DNA of 64,000 bases from Halostella pelagica (GCA_005954745.1 CP040678.1:372001-436000), one strand, 5' to 3'; numbered from the stretch's first letter, positions 24,124 through 33,488 are shown. The notes: a model not told the origin generated them from the sequence alone. A program made the numbers and translations.

Positions 24124-24792
24124 ATGCGAATCGCTCTACTCGGCGGTACCGGCGATATCGGTCAGGGACTGGCGCTCCGTCTGGCGTACGACACTGCCCA
24201 CGAGATACTGATCGGGTCGCGCGACCCCGAGAAGGCACGCACCAAAGCCGAGGAGTACGAGACGGAACTCGACAGCCGCGGCGTCGACCCCGACGTCAAG
24301 GGCTTCGAAAACGGCATGGCCGCCGACCGCTCGGACGTGGTCGTCGTGGCCGTTCCGCCCTATCACGTCTCCGACACCATCGAGGACGTGGCGGACAGGC
24401 TCGACGACGACGCCGTCCTCGTCACGCCCGCGGTCGGCATGAAAAGCGACGAAGACGGCATGCACTATCATCGCCCCGGCGCGGGGAGCGTGACGGCCGT
24501 CGCCGCCGCCGCCGCGCCCGATTCCGTGTCCGTCGTCGGCGCGTTCCACAACCTCGCCGCCGACCGCCTCGCCAACCTCGACATCGACCTCGACGTCGAC
24601 ACTCTCGTCGTCGGCGACGACGACGACGCGAAGGAGACGGTGACGATGATCGCCGAGCAGATAGACGGCCTCCGCGCCTTGGACGCCGGGCCCATCGCAA
24701 ACGCGGCCGAAGTCGAGAGCGTGACGCCGTTGGTCATCAACATCGCCCGGTACAACGAGGGCATGCACGACGTGGGGACAACGTTCCACTGA
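24124..24792 (+). CDS. npdG: NADPH-dependent F420 reductase
   Basis: 222 residues with an N-terminal Rossmann nucleotide loop GGTGDIGQGLALRLA (residues 6-20) and GSRDPEKART for NADP phosphate recognition. The F420-binding part contains AVGMKSDEDGMHYHRPG and GAFHNLAADRLANL. This enzyme exchanges hydride between NADP and coenzyme F420. The genes for CofE and Mer lie 12-13 kb away, also linked to F420. Confidence 0.88.
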   Translation: MRIALLGGTGDIGQGLALRLAYDTAHEILIGSRDPEKARTKAEEYETELDSRGVDPDVKGFENGMAADRSDVVVVAVPPYHVSDTIEDVADRLDDDAVLVTPAVGMKSDEDGMHYHRPGAGSVTAVAAAAAPDSVSVVGAFHNLAADRLANLDIDLDVDTLVVGDDDDAKETVTMIAEQIDGLRALDAGPIANAAEVESVTPLVINIARYNEGMHDVGTTFH

Positions 24793-25173
24793 AAGCCCTT
24801 GCTCGACCCTGGCGGGTCTCGCTGCGCCCTTTCACTGTCCTCCACGACGCGCGAGCGGAGAGCGCGTCGGTCCAGGCAGCTAGTTCGCGCGGCGCTGACG
24901 GCCGTCAGCGCACGCTTCGAGTGCCTGCCTTTCCCCGCACGCTGGCGATAAAACGCCAGCGCGGCCGGTCGGCTGTGTGGCGGGTGGTAACACACACCGG
25001 GAAGCCGCCGCTTCACCGTCAGAGAGTCGCTCTGGCGAGTCTCTGCTCACTCTGATAGCGGAGAGTCCGTAATCGAACGGAGAGGCTGCGGCCCTTTTGG
25101 CCGAGCTTTTTACCGGGAGAGTGCCCGCAGCGCCTTCGGGGCGAGGACACCCCACCCGAAAAAGGTCGTCGTT
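24793..25173. other. gene-free GC-rich region with stem-loops
   Basis: About 380 bp with no acceptable frame. It contains a strong stem-loop, GCTGGCG-ATAAAA-CGCCAGC at 24941-24960, several shorter palindromes, and near its right end TTTTGGCCGAGCTTTTT, which recurs inverted after engB. GC-rich intergenic blocks of this style are common in haloarchaea; a non-coding RNA is possible but not supported beyond the hairpins. Confidence 0.45.
24941..24960. repeat. perfect 7-bp stem-loop
   Basis: GCTGGCG and CGCCAGC are separated by ATAAAA. The stem is six G/C pairs and one T/A. It sits inside the long gap between npdG and the thioredoxin gene, too far from either stop to be an obvious terminator. Confidence 0.45.
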
Positions 25174-25443
25174 CTAGGCCCCGGCGTTCTCCAGTGCGGT
25201 TTCGATGTCGTCGCGCTGGGTAACGCCGACGAATCGTTCGACGATTCCGTCGTCGTTTTCGACGATGAGTGTCGGCAGGGAACGGACCTGGTACTCGTTG
25301 GCCACATCCTGGTTCTCGTCGACGTTTATCTTCTCGACCTCGAAGCGGTCCTCCCAATCTTCTTCAAGTTCTTCGAGGATCGGGTCCTGCGTCTTGCACG
25401 GACCACACCAGTCTGCATGGAAATCCTTCAGTGTTACAGTCAT
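25174..25443 (-). CDS. thioredoxin
   Basis: 89 residues, a short classical thioredoxin fold. The redox motif WCGPC has Cys13 and Cys16, and the cis-proline loop is VRSLPTLIV. It begins MTVTLKDFHADWCGPC; an in-frame extension upstream is basic and Cys-rich in an un-thioredoxin way, so the internal ATG is used. It reduces disulfides in the cytoplasm. Confidence 0.9.
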   Translation of the reverse strand: MTVTLKDFHADWCGPCKTQDPILEELEEDWEDRFEVEKINVDENQDVANEYQVRSLPTLIVENDDGIVERFVGVTQRDDIETALENAGA

Positions 25444-25588
25444 ACTGCGCTCGGCGGAAATACCCGCGCGTCGCGCATAAGGGTTTCCCACTCTTGTACA
25501 ACCGTGGCACAATCAGTTGGACGCACTCGGTTGCTGACCGATATCCGACCGATATCTACCTGACAGTAGTGGCGGTACCGGTGCGAAA

Positions 25589-25597
25589 GGTTTACCC
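25589..25597 (+). promoter_or_regulatory. TATA-like box for Sec61beta
   Basis: GGTTTACCC, centred about 29 nt before the ATG of the Sec61beta gene. The position fits a leaderless start. Confidence 0.4.
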
Positions 25598-25621
25598 TGT
25601 CCCATTGCGGACTACTCGAAC

Positions 25622-25783
25622 ATGAGCAGCGGCGAAAACAGCGGCGGGCTAATGTCCAGTGCGGGACTAGTCCGCTACTTCGACGCGGAAGACCGAAACG
25701 CGATCACCATCAACCCGAAAACAGTCGTCGCCTTCGGCGTACTGTTCGGCGTCCTGATTCAGGTCCTGTCTCTCATCGGATAA
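25622..25783 (+). CDS. preprotein translocase subunit Sec61beta
   Basis: 53 residues. A Gly/Ser-rich cytoplasmic tail ([20 protein letters not shown]) is followed by [16 protein letters not shown] and a single C-terminal membrane helix (about 34-52). This is the archaeal SecG/Sec61beta, a tail-anchored subunit of the SecYE channel. It is followed after 43 nt by pdxT, with which it shows no functional link. Confidence 0.9.
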   Translation: MSSGENSGGLMSSAGLVRYFDAEDRNAITINPKTVVAFGVLFGVLIQVLSLIG

Positions 25784-25826
25784 CGAGTCCGTGCGGGTTT
25801 TTTAGCCGCGGCACGTAGTAGGCGCA

Positions 25827-26465
25827 ATGACCTTTACAGCCGGAGTCGTCGCCGTACAGGGCGACGTGAGCGAACACGCCGCTGCGATCGAACACGCCGC
25901 CGAGCGCCGCGGCCGGACCGCCGAGGTGGTGGAGATACGTGACGCCGGGATAGTTCCCGACTGCGACGCCCTCCTTATGCCGGGCGGGGAGTCGACGACC
26001 ATCTCGCGCCTGCTCCACGACGAGGGGATAGCCGCCGAGATAGTCGACCACGTCGACGACGGCAAACCGGTCCTGGCGACGTGTGCGGGGCTCATCGTCG
26101 CCTCGCGAGACGCCGGTGACGAGCGCGTCGAAACGCTCGACCTGATCGACGTTACCGTCGAACGCAACGCGTTCGGCCGTCAGAAAGACAGCTTCGAGGC
26201 CCCGCTCGACGTGGACGGTCTCGACGACCCGTTCCCGGGCGTGTTCATCCGCGCGCCGGTTATCAGCGAGGTCGGCGGGGACTCCGGCCGTGACTCGGAG
26301 ACGGGCGGCGAATCGGCTGGTGTAGCGGTCCTCGCCGAGTGGGACGGCCGCCCCGTCGCCGTCCGCGACGGCCCCGTCATCGGGACTTCGTTCCATCCGG
26401 AACTGACCGACGACGACAGGATCCACGAACTCGCCTTCTTCGCCGAGACGCCGGCGACCCAGTAG
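25827..26465 (+). CDS. pdxT: PdxT glutaminase subunit of pyridoxal phosphate synthase
   Basis: 212 residues of class-I glutaminase. The oxyanion region is MPGGESTTISRLL (51-63), the nucleophile is Cys86 in LATCAGLI, and the His/Glu pair is in GTSFHPELTDD near the C-terminus. It supplies ammonia to PdxS for direct synthesis of pyridoxal 5'-phosphate. pdxS is not in this window. A disordered-looking Gly/Ser/Glu stretch near residues 150-165 is longer than in bacterial PdxT. Confidence 0.92.
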   Translation: MTFTAGVVAVQGDVSEHAAAIEHAAERRGRTAEVVEIRDAGIVPDCDALLMPGGESTTISRLLHDEGIAAEIVDHVDDGKPVLATCAGLIVASRDAGDERVETLDLIDVTVERNAFGRQKDSFEAPLDVDGLDDPFPGVFIRAPVISEVGGDSGRDSETGGESAGVAVLAEWDGRPVAVRDGPVIGTSFHPELTDDDRIHELAFFAETPATQ

Positions 26466-26500
26466 GGGAGACTTTTCTCCCTGGGGTCCGAGGTTCGTGT

Positions 26501-26950
26501 ATGGACGCGACTATCGACGCGGTACGCGTCGCCGGGACGCCCGACGGCCCCGTTCCTGTTGCCGTCCTCGCCGTCGAGGAGGAATCGGACGTTCTCCCTA
26601 TCTTCATCGGGTTCGACGAGGCGGCGAGCATCGCGCGGGGCTTAGATGCCGAGGACATCGGGCGACCGCTGACTCACGACCTCCTGCTCGACGTGATCGA
26701 GGAACTCGGCGGGCGGGTGACCGAAGTCGTCGTCAGCGGCGTCGAAGACGGCACGTACATCGCCGACCTGCACGTCGAGACCCCCCGCGACGAGGCAATC
26801 ATCGACGCCCGTCCAAGCGATTCGCTGGCGCTCGCTGCGCGGACGAACACCCCCGTTGAGGTCGACGAGTCCGTCTTCGAGAGCGGACGGCAACCGCGGG
26901 ATGAGTTCGACGCGCTCGACGACATCCGGGAGGTGGCAGACCTCGCATGA
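26501..26950 (+). CDS. bifunctional nuclease-family protein (DUF151)
   Basis: 149 residues. It has the DUF151 core: VLPIFIGFDEAASIARGL, then RPLTHDLLLDVIEELGGRV and ARPSDSLALAART. Characterised members in plants and bacteria have been reported as nucleases or folding helpers. It overlaps hisE by 4 nt (ATGA), so it is coupled to a histidine gene; the reason is not known. The ATG chosen follows the pdxT stop by 35 nt. Confidence 0.85.
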   Translation: MDATIDAVRVAGTPDGPVPVAVLAVEEESDVLPIFIGFDEAASIARGLDAEDIGRPLTHDLLLDVIEELGGRVTEVVVSGVEDGTYIADLHVETPRDEAIIDARPSDSLALAARTNTPVEVDESVFESGRQPRDEFDALDDIREVADLA

Positions 26951-27246
26951 CCCAAGAGAGCACCGCGGAGATACTGGACGACCTGTTCGCCGTCATCGAG
27001 GACCGCAAGGAGACGCTGCCGGAGGACTCCTACACCGCCTCGCTGTTCACCAGCGAGAAAGGCGAAAACGAGGTGCTGGAGAAACTCGGCGAGGAGTCGA
27101 CGGAACTGGTACTCGCCGCGAAAGACGACGACTACGATGAAATAGCCCACGAGAGTGCCGACATCGTCTATCACCTGCTCGTCCTGCTGTCGATGAAAGG
27201 GATGGACATCGAGGACCTGCGTGCGGAACTGGCCGAACGGCGGTGA
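26947..27246 (+). CDS. hisE: phosphoribosyl-ATP pyrophosphatase HisE
   Basis: 99 residues, all-alpha NTP-PPase fold. Metal-binding acidic residues are in EKGENEVLEKLGEESTELVL and DEIAHESADIVYHLLVLL. HisE removes pyrophosphate from phosphoribosyl-ATP, the second step of histidine synthesis. It is not fused to HisI. No other his genes occur in the window. Confidence 0.92.
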   Translation: MTQESTAEILDDLFAVIEDRKETLPEDSYTASLFTSEKGENEVLEKLGEESTELVLAAKDDDYDEIAHESADIVYHLLVLLSMKGMDIEDLRAELAERR

Positions 27247-27262
27247 CGGAGAGTCGCTGAAC

Positions 27263-27664
27263 TCAGTAGCGTCGGTCGGCGCGGATGCGTTCCTTTTTCG
27301 CACCTGAGTCCCCGAGTACGCCACCGACCGCCCCGGCCAGCGCGCTATCCAGCGCCATCAGCACGGCGATGGCAAGGGCGACGAAAAAGACCGCGCCGCC
27401 GACGAACGGCCCGAGCGGCCCGAGGCCGATGGTGCCGACGACGGTCGCGCCGAACCCGAACGTGATCGCCAGAACGATGCCGCCGAGCGACCCGGCGAGC
27501 AGGCCGTGCCACGCGCCGCTGAGCAGTCCCCCACCGGCCATGTAGCCGGCGATGAACCCGCCGACCAGGCCGGCCGCTGCGTGGCCAACTCCGGGAGCGG
27601 CCAACGCGAACAGTCCGGCAACGATCTCGACCAGAAACCCGGTTATGACTGCGCGCCAGTTCAT
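27263..27664 (-). CDS. DUF5518-type Gly-rich membrane protein
   Basis: 133 residues with four hydrophobic, Gly/Ala-rich segments (about 5-23, 27-45, 52-76, 82-110), then a basic tail ending KKERIRADRRY. This matches my memory of DUF5518 haloarchaeal proteins. A start 7 codons upstream is possible but the internal MNWRAVI is typical. It converges with hisE across 16 nt. Function unknown. Confidence 0.75.
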   Translation of the reverse strand: MNWRAVITGFLVEIVAGLFALAAPGVGHAAAGLVGGFIAGYMAGGGLLSGAWHGLLAGSLGGIVLAITFGFGATVVGTIGLGPLGPFVGGAVFFVALAIAVLMALDSALAGAVGGVLGDSGAKKERIRADRRY

Positions 27665-27860
27665 GTCTGGACGTAGGCGGTTCACGAATAAAGCCTTCTC
27701 GGCGTTACGGTTCCGTCAAGGGCGAGAACCGCGCGACGCGAACGCCGTTCGTCCCGCGCACGAGTGGTTCAGACCCGATAGGTAGACAGCCGACCCACTC
27801 CGCCGCCGCTCAGACGCGTGAATCCGCGCGCTTTTACGCTCCGGAGACGTATTCACGCCC

Positions 27861-28871
27861 ATGATTTTCGAGGACCTTCCGACGACGCCCACGTCGGAGG
27901 AACTTATCGACAAGGCGTTTTCGCGGGCGTCGCGGTCGGGGCGGGCCAAGAGCGGATTCCAGGCCCAGCAGTCGATGCTTCAGACGGCGGCGAATATCCT
28001 TTCGGACAACTTGGAAAACGTGGTGACCGCGTGGCCGGACTTCGAGGACATCGACCCGTTCTACTACGAACTCGCCGACGCGATGGTGGATGCCTCCGAG
28101 TCGCACTCGGATGCCGCGGGAGACGCTGACGCGCCTTCCGGCGTCGACGAACTCCGTAAGAGCCTCTCCGAGGTTACCTGGGCGAGTCGCAAGACCGACG
28201 AACTCCGCGAGGAGTATCAGGGCCGTATGCGCGGCGACGTAGACACGGCTCGAAAGGTGCGAAAGCAAGCGTTCGCCCGCCTCGCCGACGTGGTCGAGGA
28301 AGTCGAGGACGACCTGCTTCGCCTCAACGAAGCGCGCGAACAGTTGCGGAAGCTTCCGGACATCGACCCCGACGCCCCCACTATCGTCGTCGCGGGCTAC
28401 CCTAACGTCGGGAAATCGTCGTTCGTCAACGAGGTGACAAACGCCCGCGGCGAGACGGCGTCGTACCCGTTCACGACGAGAGGAATCGGCGTTGGTCACT
28501 TCGACCGGGACCACATCCGCTATCAGATAGTCGACACTCCGGGACTCCTCGACCGACCGCCGGAGGACCGGAACGATATCGAGTCACAGGCGGTCAGCGC
28601 ACTGGAACACCTCGCGGACTGCGTCCTCTTCCTCGTCGACGCGAGCCTCGACTGCGGCTATCCGCTTGACGTCCAACTGGAACTCAGAAACGCGGTCGAA
28701 GCGCAGTTCGAGGACGTCCCCGTTCTCACTGTGTGTAACAAGTCCGACCGTTCGCGTGACGTCGACGCGGACTACTACATGAGCGTCGCAGACGGCGAGA
28801 ACGTAGAGGGCGTCCTCGACGCCGCCGTCGAGGAGATCGGTTACGAACTAGAACTACCGTTCGACGAGTAG
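27861..28871 (+). CDS. NOG1/Obg-family GTPase
   Basis: 336 residues. A helical N-terminal domain (1-170) precedes the GTPase with G1 GYPNVGKSS at 179-187, G3 DTPG in IVDTPGLLD and G4 NKSD. This matches archaeal NOG1, a ribosome-assembly GTPase; eukaryotic Nog1 acts on the 60S subunit. The archaeal form is shorter than the eukaryotic one. It is followed by a block of stem-loops. Confidence 0.9.
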   Translation: MIFEDLPTTPTSEELIDKAFSRASRSGRAKSGFQAQQSMLQTAANILSDNLENVVTAWPDFEDIDPFYYELADAMVDASESHSDAAGDADAPSGVDELRKSLSEVTWASRKTDELREEYQGRMRGDVDTARKVRKQAFARLADVVEEVEDDLLRLNEAREQLRKLPDIDPDAPTIVVAGYPNVGKSSFVNEVTNARGETASYPFTTRGIGVGHFDRDHIRYQIVDTPGLLDRPPEDRNDIESQAVSALEHLADCVLFLVDASLDCGYPLDVQLELRNAVEAQFEDVPVLTVCNKSDRSRDVDADYYMSVADGENVEGVLDAAVEEIGYELELPFDE

Positions 28872-28872
28872 C

Positions 28873-29067
28873 GCCGGTCGGTTACTTCTACAGACGAACA
28901 AGGCGATCGGGGTCGTACGGAAGACGAAGTCTTCCGTGATGACGAGAGTCTCGAACTACTTGACTCCGAGGCGGTTCACGATCCCTCGTTGGGATCGTTG
29001 CAGCTTTGTGCCGGTTTTCACCGGCCCGACATGGGAACTACCGGACTGGCCTACAACAGTCCCTATC
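28873..29067. other. cluster of four stem-loops between NOG1 and SIMPL genes
   Basis: Within 110 bp lie four stem-loops: ACGGAAGAC-GAA-GTCTTCCGT (28917-28937), CGAGA-G-TCTCG (28943-28953), CGATCCC-TCGTT-GGGATCG (28979-28997) and GCCGGT-TTTC-ACCGGC (29010-29025). No ORF is present. The right end is a partial family-2 MITE. The block could be a structured RNA, a nested mobile-element remnant, or both; orientation is not determined. Confidence 0.55.
29033..29067 (-). repeat. family 2 MITE end, copy D (partial)
   Basis: On the minus strand this reads GATAGGGACTGTTGTAGG, then CCGGTAGTTCCC. The first 15 bases and CGGTAGTTC match the left side of copy C near 22.7 kb. No matching right end is found between the NOG1 stop and here. 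The element begins inside the stop codon of the SIMPL gene (TGATAG). Confidence 0.55.
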
Positions 29068-29839
29068 AGGCGTCCGTCGCGTTGTAGGTCACCTGGACCT
29101 GCGCGCTGACGCTGACGGGGCCGGACTCGATGCTCGTCGAAGCGTCGCCGCTCGCCGCGGTCTGTGCCTCGGCGTAGTACGGCCGAACGTCGACGTGACC
29201 GGTCGAGGCCGAGGTGACGCCCGTGATCGTCAGATTGGCGTTCTTCGCCAGCACCTCGGCGTCACTTCGCGCGTTGTCCATGGCGTTCGAGAGTGCTTCC
29301 TCTCGGAGTTCGTCGCGCGTCTCCTCGGAGAGAGTGAACGACACCTGACCGACGTTCGTCCCGCCGTTGTTGACGGCCGTTTCGATGACCGTGCCGACCG
29401 CGTCGGTGTCGTTGATCTCGATCTCGAAGGAGTGGGTGCCGATGTATCTGGTCGGACCCTCGGACCGTCGCGATTCGTGGTCCTCCCGGATGATATACCG
29501 GCTGGTCTCTATCTGGTCGTCAGTGATACCGATCTCTTCGAGCGCCGCCCGCATCTCGGAGACGTTCTCGGAAAGTCGCTGACGCACTGTCTCGGCGTCG
29601 CTAGCGCTCGCCTCGACGCCGATATCCAACACGGCACGGTCGGGGTCCGCTGTCACCTCACCGCTCGCGGACACGCTCACCGACTTCGCCGGTTGTTGTT
29701 GTTGCTGTTGGGCGCTTGCTGCTGGTGACGTATCTCCCTCCGGAGAGGCATCGTTACTACTGCCGATCGTCCCCGCACAGCCCGCGGTGACGAGCATTGC
29801 CACCACTGCGAGCGTCGCGAGGAGACGTTTTCGGGTCAT
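29066..29839 (-). CDS. SIMPL-domain (DUF541) lipoprotein
   Basis: 257 residues. A lipoprotein signal (RLLATLAVVAMLVTAGC, Cys about residue 20), a Ser/Pro linker with a run of six Gln, then a SIMPL/DUF541 domain (SVSASGEVTADPDRAVLDIG; DDQIETSRYIIREDHESR; DARSDAEVLAKNANLTITG). SIMPL proteins form large ring assemblies in the envelope, including BP26 of Brucella; the role in archaea is unknown. A family-2 MITE end supplies its stop codon. Confidence 0.85.
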   Translation of the reverse strand: MTRKRLLATLAVVAMLVTAGCAGTIGSSNDASPEGDTSPAASAQQQQQQPAKSVSVSASGEVTADPDRAVLDIGVEASASDAETVRQRLSENVSEMRAALEEIGITDDQIETSRYIIREDHESRRSEGPTRYIGTHSFEIEINDTDAVGTVIETAVNNGGTNVGQVSFTLSEETRDELREEALSNAMDNARSDAEVLAKNANLTITGVTSASTGHVDVRPYYAEAQTAASGDASTSIESGPVSVSAQVQVTYNATDA

Positions 29840-29873
29840 ACGATCTTCACTGCGACCCACCTAACAAAGTAGT

Positions 29874-31262
29874 TCACGGAGGGTGAAATGGGTGTTTGAG
29901 CCACGGGCCTTGGGTCGTGGATGCGGTCGGTCTCGCCGCCACCGACGACGGTTGATCGTCATCCGTTCCGTTCGTCACGTTGCCGGTAGACGAAGTCTGG
30001 TACGTCTGGAACTGCACGTGAACGGTGACGTTCTCCCCCGTCTCTTCGGCGATGGCCGCTTTCAAGTCGTTCGCCAGTTCCGGATACTCAGTGCCCTGTG
30101 GATGACTGATGCTGACCGTAACGTTCTCCGGCGCGTTGAACGGTTTGACACCGGTGTACTCGACGCCGACGGAGACGATACTGGCCCGGTCGTACTGGTC
30201 CGAATCGACGACGTCGTGTGCCGCCTGATTGACCGATCGCTGGAACGTGATCTGCTGGCCGGTCCCGACCGCCGTCACGCCGACGACTGCGATGAGTAAG
30301 ACCGCGGTCAGGCCGAGTGCAACCGTCTTCCGCCGCGTCTCGCCCGAGAGGAACGCCCGCCACTGCACACGCTGGTAGCCGAGCGCCCAGAGCGTGACGA
30401 ACACGGCGACGTTGATCGCGATCAGCGTGGCGACGAGGAGAAACAGCGTCCCGAAGGCAATGACGTTGTACTCCCAGACGAGGGCGATACCGGTGGTAGC
30501 CGCCGTCGGAATAAGCGCCGCGGCGATCATCACGCCGATGAGCGACGTCGGTCCCTTCGTCGTCAGGCCGAACGCGGCGGCAGCACCCGACGCCAGTCCG
30601 ACGACCACCGAGAACACGCTCGGGGAGATCCTGAGCGCGATCGGCTGGATCGACGCGATGTCGAGTTCCGCCGGGACGAACCCGCCGGCCCTGAGCAACC
30701 AGGCGAACAGGAACGCGCCGCCGACAGCGACGACGACGCCGAGCCCCTGGAGCCAGATGCTCTCCCGGAACATCTTCTCGTCGCCGGTCACCCCCCCGAC
30801 GCCGGTCGTCAGCACCGGGCCGACGATGGGGGCGATGACCATCGACCCGACGACCACCGCCGGCGACCCGACGAGGAGACCGGCAGTCGCGATGATGGCG
30901 CTGAAGAAGATCATCGCCACGAACGACGTCGGGTCCCGGCTCATGTCCTGGGCCTTCGATTTGAGTTCCGGTCGCGTCAGCGGGTCGAAATCGGAGGCGA
31001 ACCGGTCCTGCAGTTCCTCGGAGTGGGGTGTCGTCGCAGTCTCCGCGTTGCCGAGGACGGTGTACCCGTCTTCGGGGAAGCCGGCTTGCTCCAGCGTGTC
31101 CCGGATGGTCCCGACGGCGTCCGTGGGCAACGGGAACTCCACGATCCAACCGCCGGCGTCGCTCTCGTTACGACTGATGACGTAGTCGACGTTTTCCGAC
31201 TCCAGCGCGGCGGTGACGGCGTCACGTTGCTCGTCGGAAACGAGGATCTGGATGAGACGCAC
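29874..31262 (-). CDS. DUF389 membrane protein, copy 1
   Basis: 462 residues. Residues 1-80 form a soluble ferredoxin-like domain (MRLIQILVSDEQRDAVTAAL), then about five membrane helices hold the DUF389 core ([40 protein letters not shown]). A short extracellular domain and a Ser/Thr-rich tail end the protein. DUF389/TIGR00341 is conserved but its substrate is unproven. A second copy lies 99 nt upstream on the same strand. Confidence 0.85.
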   Translation of the reverse strand: MRLIQILVSDEQRDAVTAALESENVDYVISRNESDAGGWIVEFPLPTDAVGTIRDTLEQAGFPEDGYTVLGNAETATTPHSEELQDRFASDFDPLTRPELKSKAQDMSRDPTSFVAMIFFSAIIATAGLLVGSPAVVVGSMVIAPIVGPVLTTGVGGVTGDEKMFRESIWLQGLGVVVAVGGAFLFAWLLRAGGFVPAELDIASIQPIALRISPSVFSVVVGLASGAAAAFGLTTKGPTSLIGVMIAAALIPTAATTGIALVWEYNVIAFGTLFLLVATLIAINVAVFVTLWALGYQRVQWRAFLSGETRRKTVALGLTAVLLIAVVGVTAVGTGQQITFQRSVNQAAHDVVDSDQYDRASIVSVGVEYTGVKPFNAPENVTVSISHPQGTEYPELANDLKAAIAEETGENVTVHVQFQTYQTSSTGNVTNGTDDDQPSSVAARPTASTTQGPWLKHPFHPP

Positions 31263-31360
31263 AGCAGGCCAACGCCGCCCGGTCGAAAAAGGACCGGGGG
31301 TCGTTGTGTGCGTCCGGGTCGCGGAAGCAGTCGGTTACCGCCCCGAACAACCGGCTAAGG

Positions 31361-32773
31361 TCACGTTACGGTCTGCCCCGGGACCGCAGAACTGTGCGCT
31401 CCGCCGTGTTTGTCGCGCGCCCGGGCGAACGGAGAGCGCTCGGCGGCCCGGACTGGTTCGGCGACTCGCTCGGACGACCCGCCCGCGGTCTGGACCGTAA
31501 CCAACTGCACCTGAACGCTGACGTTCTGTCCGGTCGTGTCCCTGACGCGTTCGACGATCCGACTCGCCAGTTCCGGGTGGTTCTCGTCGCCCGGGCGACC
31601 GACGGTGATAACCACTTGGTCCGTTTGGGACCCGAGCGGGCCGCCTTCGCGGGTTATCTCGACGTCGATGAGAGAGAGATTCGCGTACTCCTCGTCGCTG
31701 AGGACGGCGTTTACCTCGTCCCGGACCGCCTGGTCGCTGGTCGCCGTCTGGAACGACGTGAGAGTGACGCCCGCCAGAAAGCCCGACAGGAGGAGCAGGC
31801 CGACGAGAAGCATCCCGATGCGCCGGACCGTCTTGGACCGAGCCTCGTCCGCCTCGAACCACTTTCCGGGACGATACCCCATGTACCAGAGCACGACGAG
31901 CGCCGCGAGGTTGATGGAAAAGAGGTTGACGAGAACCAGTACACCGGCCCCGAGAACGACGTCCGAGAGGCCCCACGCGATACCGATCCCGACGGCAGCG
32001 ACGGGGGGGATGAGTGCCGCGGCGATCATCACGCCGACGAGCGCCGCCGAGACGCCGCCGGAGAGGCTCATCGCCCCGGCTATCCCGCCGCCGAGAGCCA
32101 CCGCGAGCGAGAGCAAGTCCGGCGAGAGGCGTCCCTGCACCTGGCCGAGTTCGAGGACGTCCAGCCCCGGCGGCACCAGATACAGCGACTTGACCAGCAA
32201 CGCGAACACCGTCGCGGCGATAGTCGCCGCTGTGAATCCGACGACCTGGAACTTCACGCCCTGTCGGAACAGGTCGTTGTCGTTGATGACGGTCCCGACG
32301 CTGGTCGCCATCGCCGGGCCGAGCACCGGCGCGATGACCATCGACCCGACGACCACCGCCGGCGAATCGAGCAGTAGGCCCGCCGTCGCGACGACGGCGC
32401 TTACGATAGCCAGCGTCAGATAGGTCCGGACGTTCGGCATGAGGTCCGCCGCTTCCGACTGTATCTCCTCGCGAGCGATCCGCTGGTCCGATTCGTTTGT
32501 GTCGTTATACTGCTCTTGCAGTTCGTCGAACCGCCGCGAAATGACTGTCTGAGCGTCGATAACGATCGTGTAACTGTCCTCGTCGATCCCGATCTCGCGG
32601 AGCCGTTCCAGTATCGGTTCGACCGCGTTCCGCGGTAGCGGGAACGAGACGACGGCGGTGTACTCCCGGCCGCTCGTTTCGTCCGTGAGGGCGTAGTCGA
32701 TACCCTCGTCGTCGAGGGTTTTCAGAACCGCCTCACGCTTTCCCGCCGGGATCATGACCTCTACGAGACGCAC
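31361..32773 (-). CDS. DUF389 membrane protein, copy 2
   Basis: 470 residues from a GTG start that yields [17 protein letters not shown], matching the start of copy 1. It has the same order: soluble domain, membrane core ([40 protein letters not shown]) and an outer domain. The Ser/Arg tail differs from copy 1. The two genes are tandem duplicates that have diverged strongly; both face the SIMPL gene direction. An upstream ATG would add nine residues. Confidence 0.85.
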   Translation of the reverse strand: MRLVEVMIPAGKREAVLKTLDDEGIDYALTDETSGREYTAVVSFPLPRNAVEPILERLREIGIDEDSYTIVIDAQTVISRRFDELQEQYNDTNESDQRIAREEIQSEAADLMPNVRTYLTLAIVSAVVATAGLLLDSPAVVVGSMVIAPVLGPAMATSVGTVINDNDLFRQGVKFQVVGFTAATIAATVFALLVKSLYLVPPGLDVLELGQVQGRLSPDLLSLAVALGGGIAGAMSLSGGVSAALVGVMIAAALIPPVAAVGIGIAWGLSDVVLGAGVLVLVNLFSINLAALVVLWYMGYRPGKWFEADEARSKTVRRIGMLLVGLLLLSGFLAGVTLTSFQTATSDQAVRDEVNAVLSDEEYANLSLIDVEITREGGPLGSQTDQVVITVGRPGDENHPELASRIVERVRDTTGQNVSVQVQLVTVQTAGGSSERVAEPVRAAERSPFARARDKHGGAHSSAVPGQTVT

Positions 32774-32865
32774 GTGCGCCGGTTTGGGGGCCGTCGGCAA
32801 ATAATCCCGGGAAGGGAGATGACCGAGACAGCAGTCTTAACCGCCAGCGCGCGCTACCTGCGGCC

Positions 32866-33483
32866 ATGTTTGATGACCGACCGGACCGTGACGCCGAAGT
32901 CGTGTTCGCCGGCCGGTCGAACGTCGGCAAGTCGACGCTGATGCGCGAGTTGACGGGCCACACGTTCGACACCGGCCAGAAACCCGGCGTCACCCGTTCG
33001 CCCAATCACTACGACTGGGCTCCCGAGGACTTCGTCCTGACTGACCTCCCCGGGTTCGGATTCATGTCCGGCGTCGACGAGGACCACCGGGAGGCGATCA
33101 AAGACGGCATCGTGGAGTACATCGAGGACCGCGCCGACAACGTTCTCGTCGCCGTGATAGTCCTCGACGGCAAGAGCGCCGTCGACATCATCGACCGTCA
33201 CTCAGGTGAGGACGACGTCCCCTACGTGCTCGATATGTACTACTTCTTTCAGGACCTCGGGATCCCGACGGTCATCGCCGTCAACAAGATGGACAAGGTC
33301 GACGACGAGGACGAGCGACTCGACGAGATCTGCGACCGCTTCGGTCTCTACCCGCCGTGGCAGCAGTGGCAGGAGACGGTCGCCCCGATCACCGCAAAGA
33401 CCGGAAGCATCGAACCGCTGGAGGAGGCGATCCGCCACCACCTCCACGAACAGGAGCGGGACGACCTGTTCAAGTTCTTCTGA
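32866..33483 (+). CDS. engB: EngB-type GTPase (YihA)
   Basis: 205 residues. G1 GRSNVGKST is at 16-24, G2/G3 include [12 protein letters not shown] and DLPGFGFM, G4 is NKMD in [10 protein letters not shown]. EngB assists assembly of the large ribosomal subunit in bacteria; archaeal versions are shorter in the switch region. It is divergent from the DUF389 pair. A hairpin and T-run follow the stop codon. Confidence 0.92.
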   Translation: MFDDRPDRDAEVVFAGRSNVGKSTLMRELTGHTFDTGQKPGVTRSPNHYDWAPEDFVLTDLPGFGFMSGVDEDHREAIKDGIVEYIEDRADNVLVAVIVLDGKSAVDIIDRHSGEDDVPYVLDMYYFFQDLGIPTVIAVNKMDKVDDEDERLDEICDRFGLYPPWQQWQETVAPITAKTGSIEPLEEAIRHHLHEQERDDLFKFF

Positions 33484-33488
33484 GCGAC

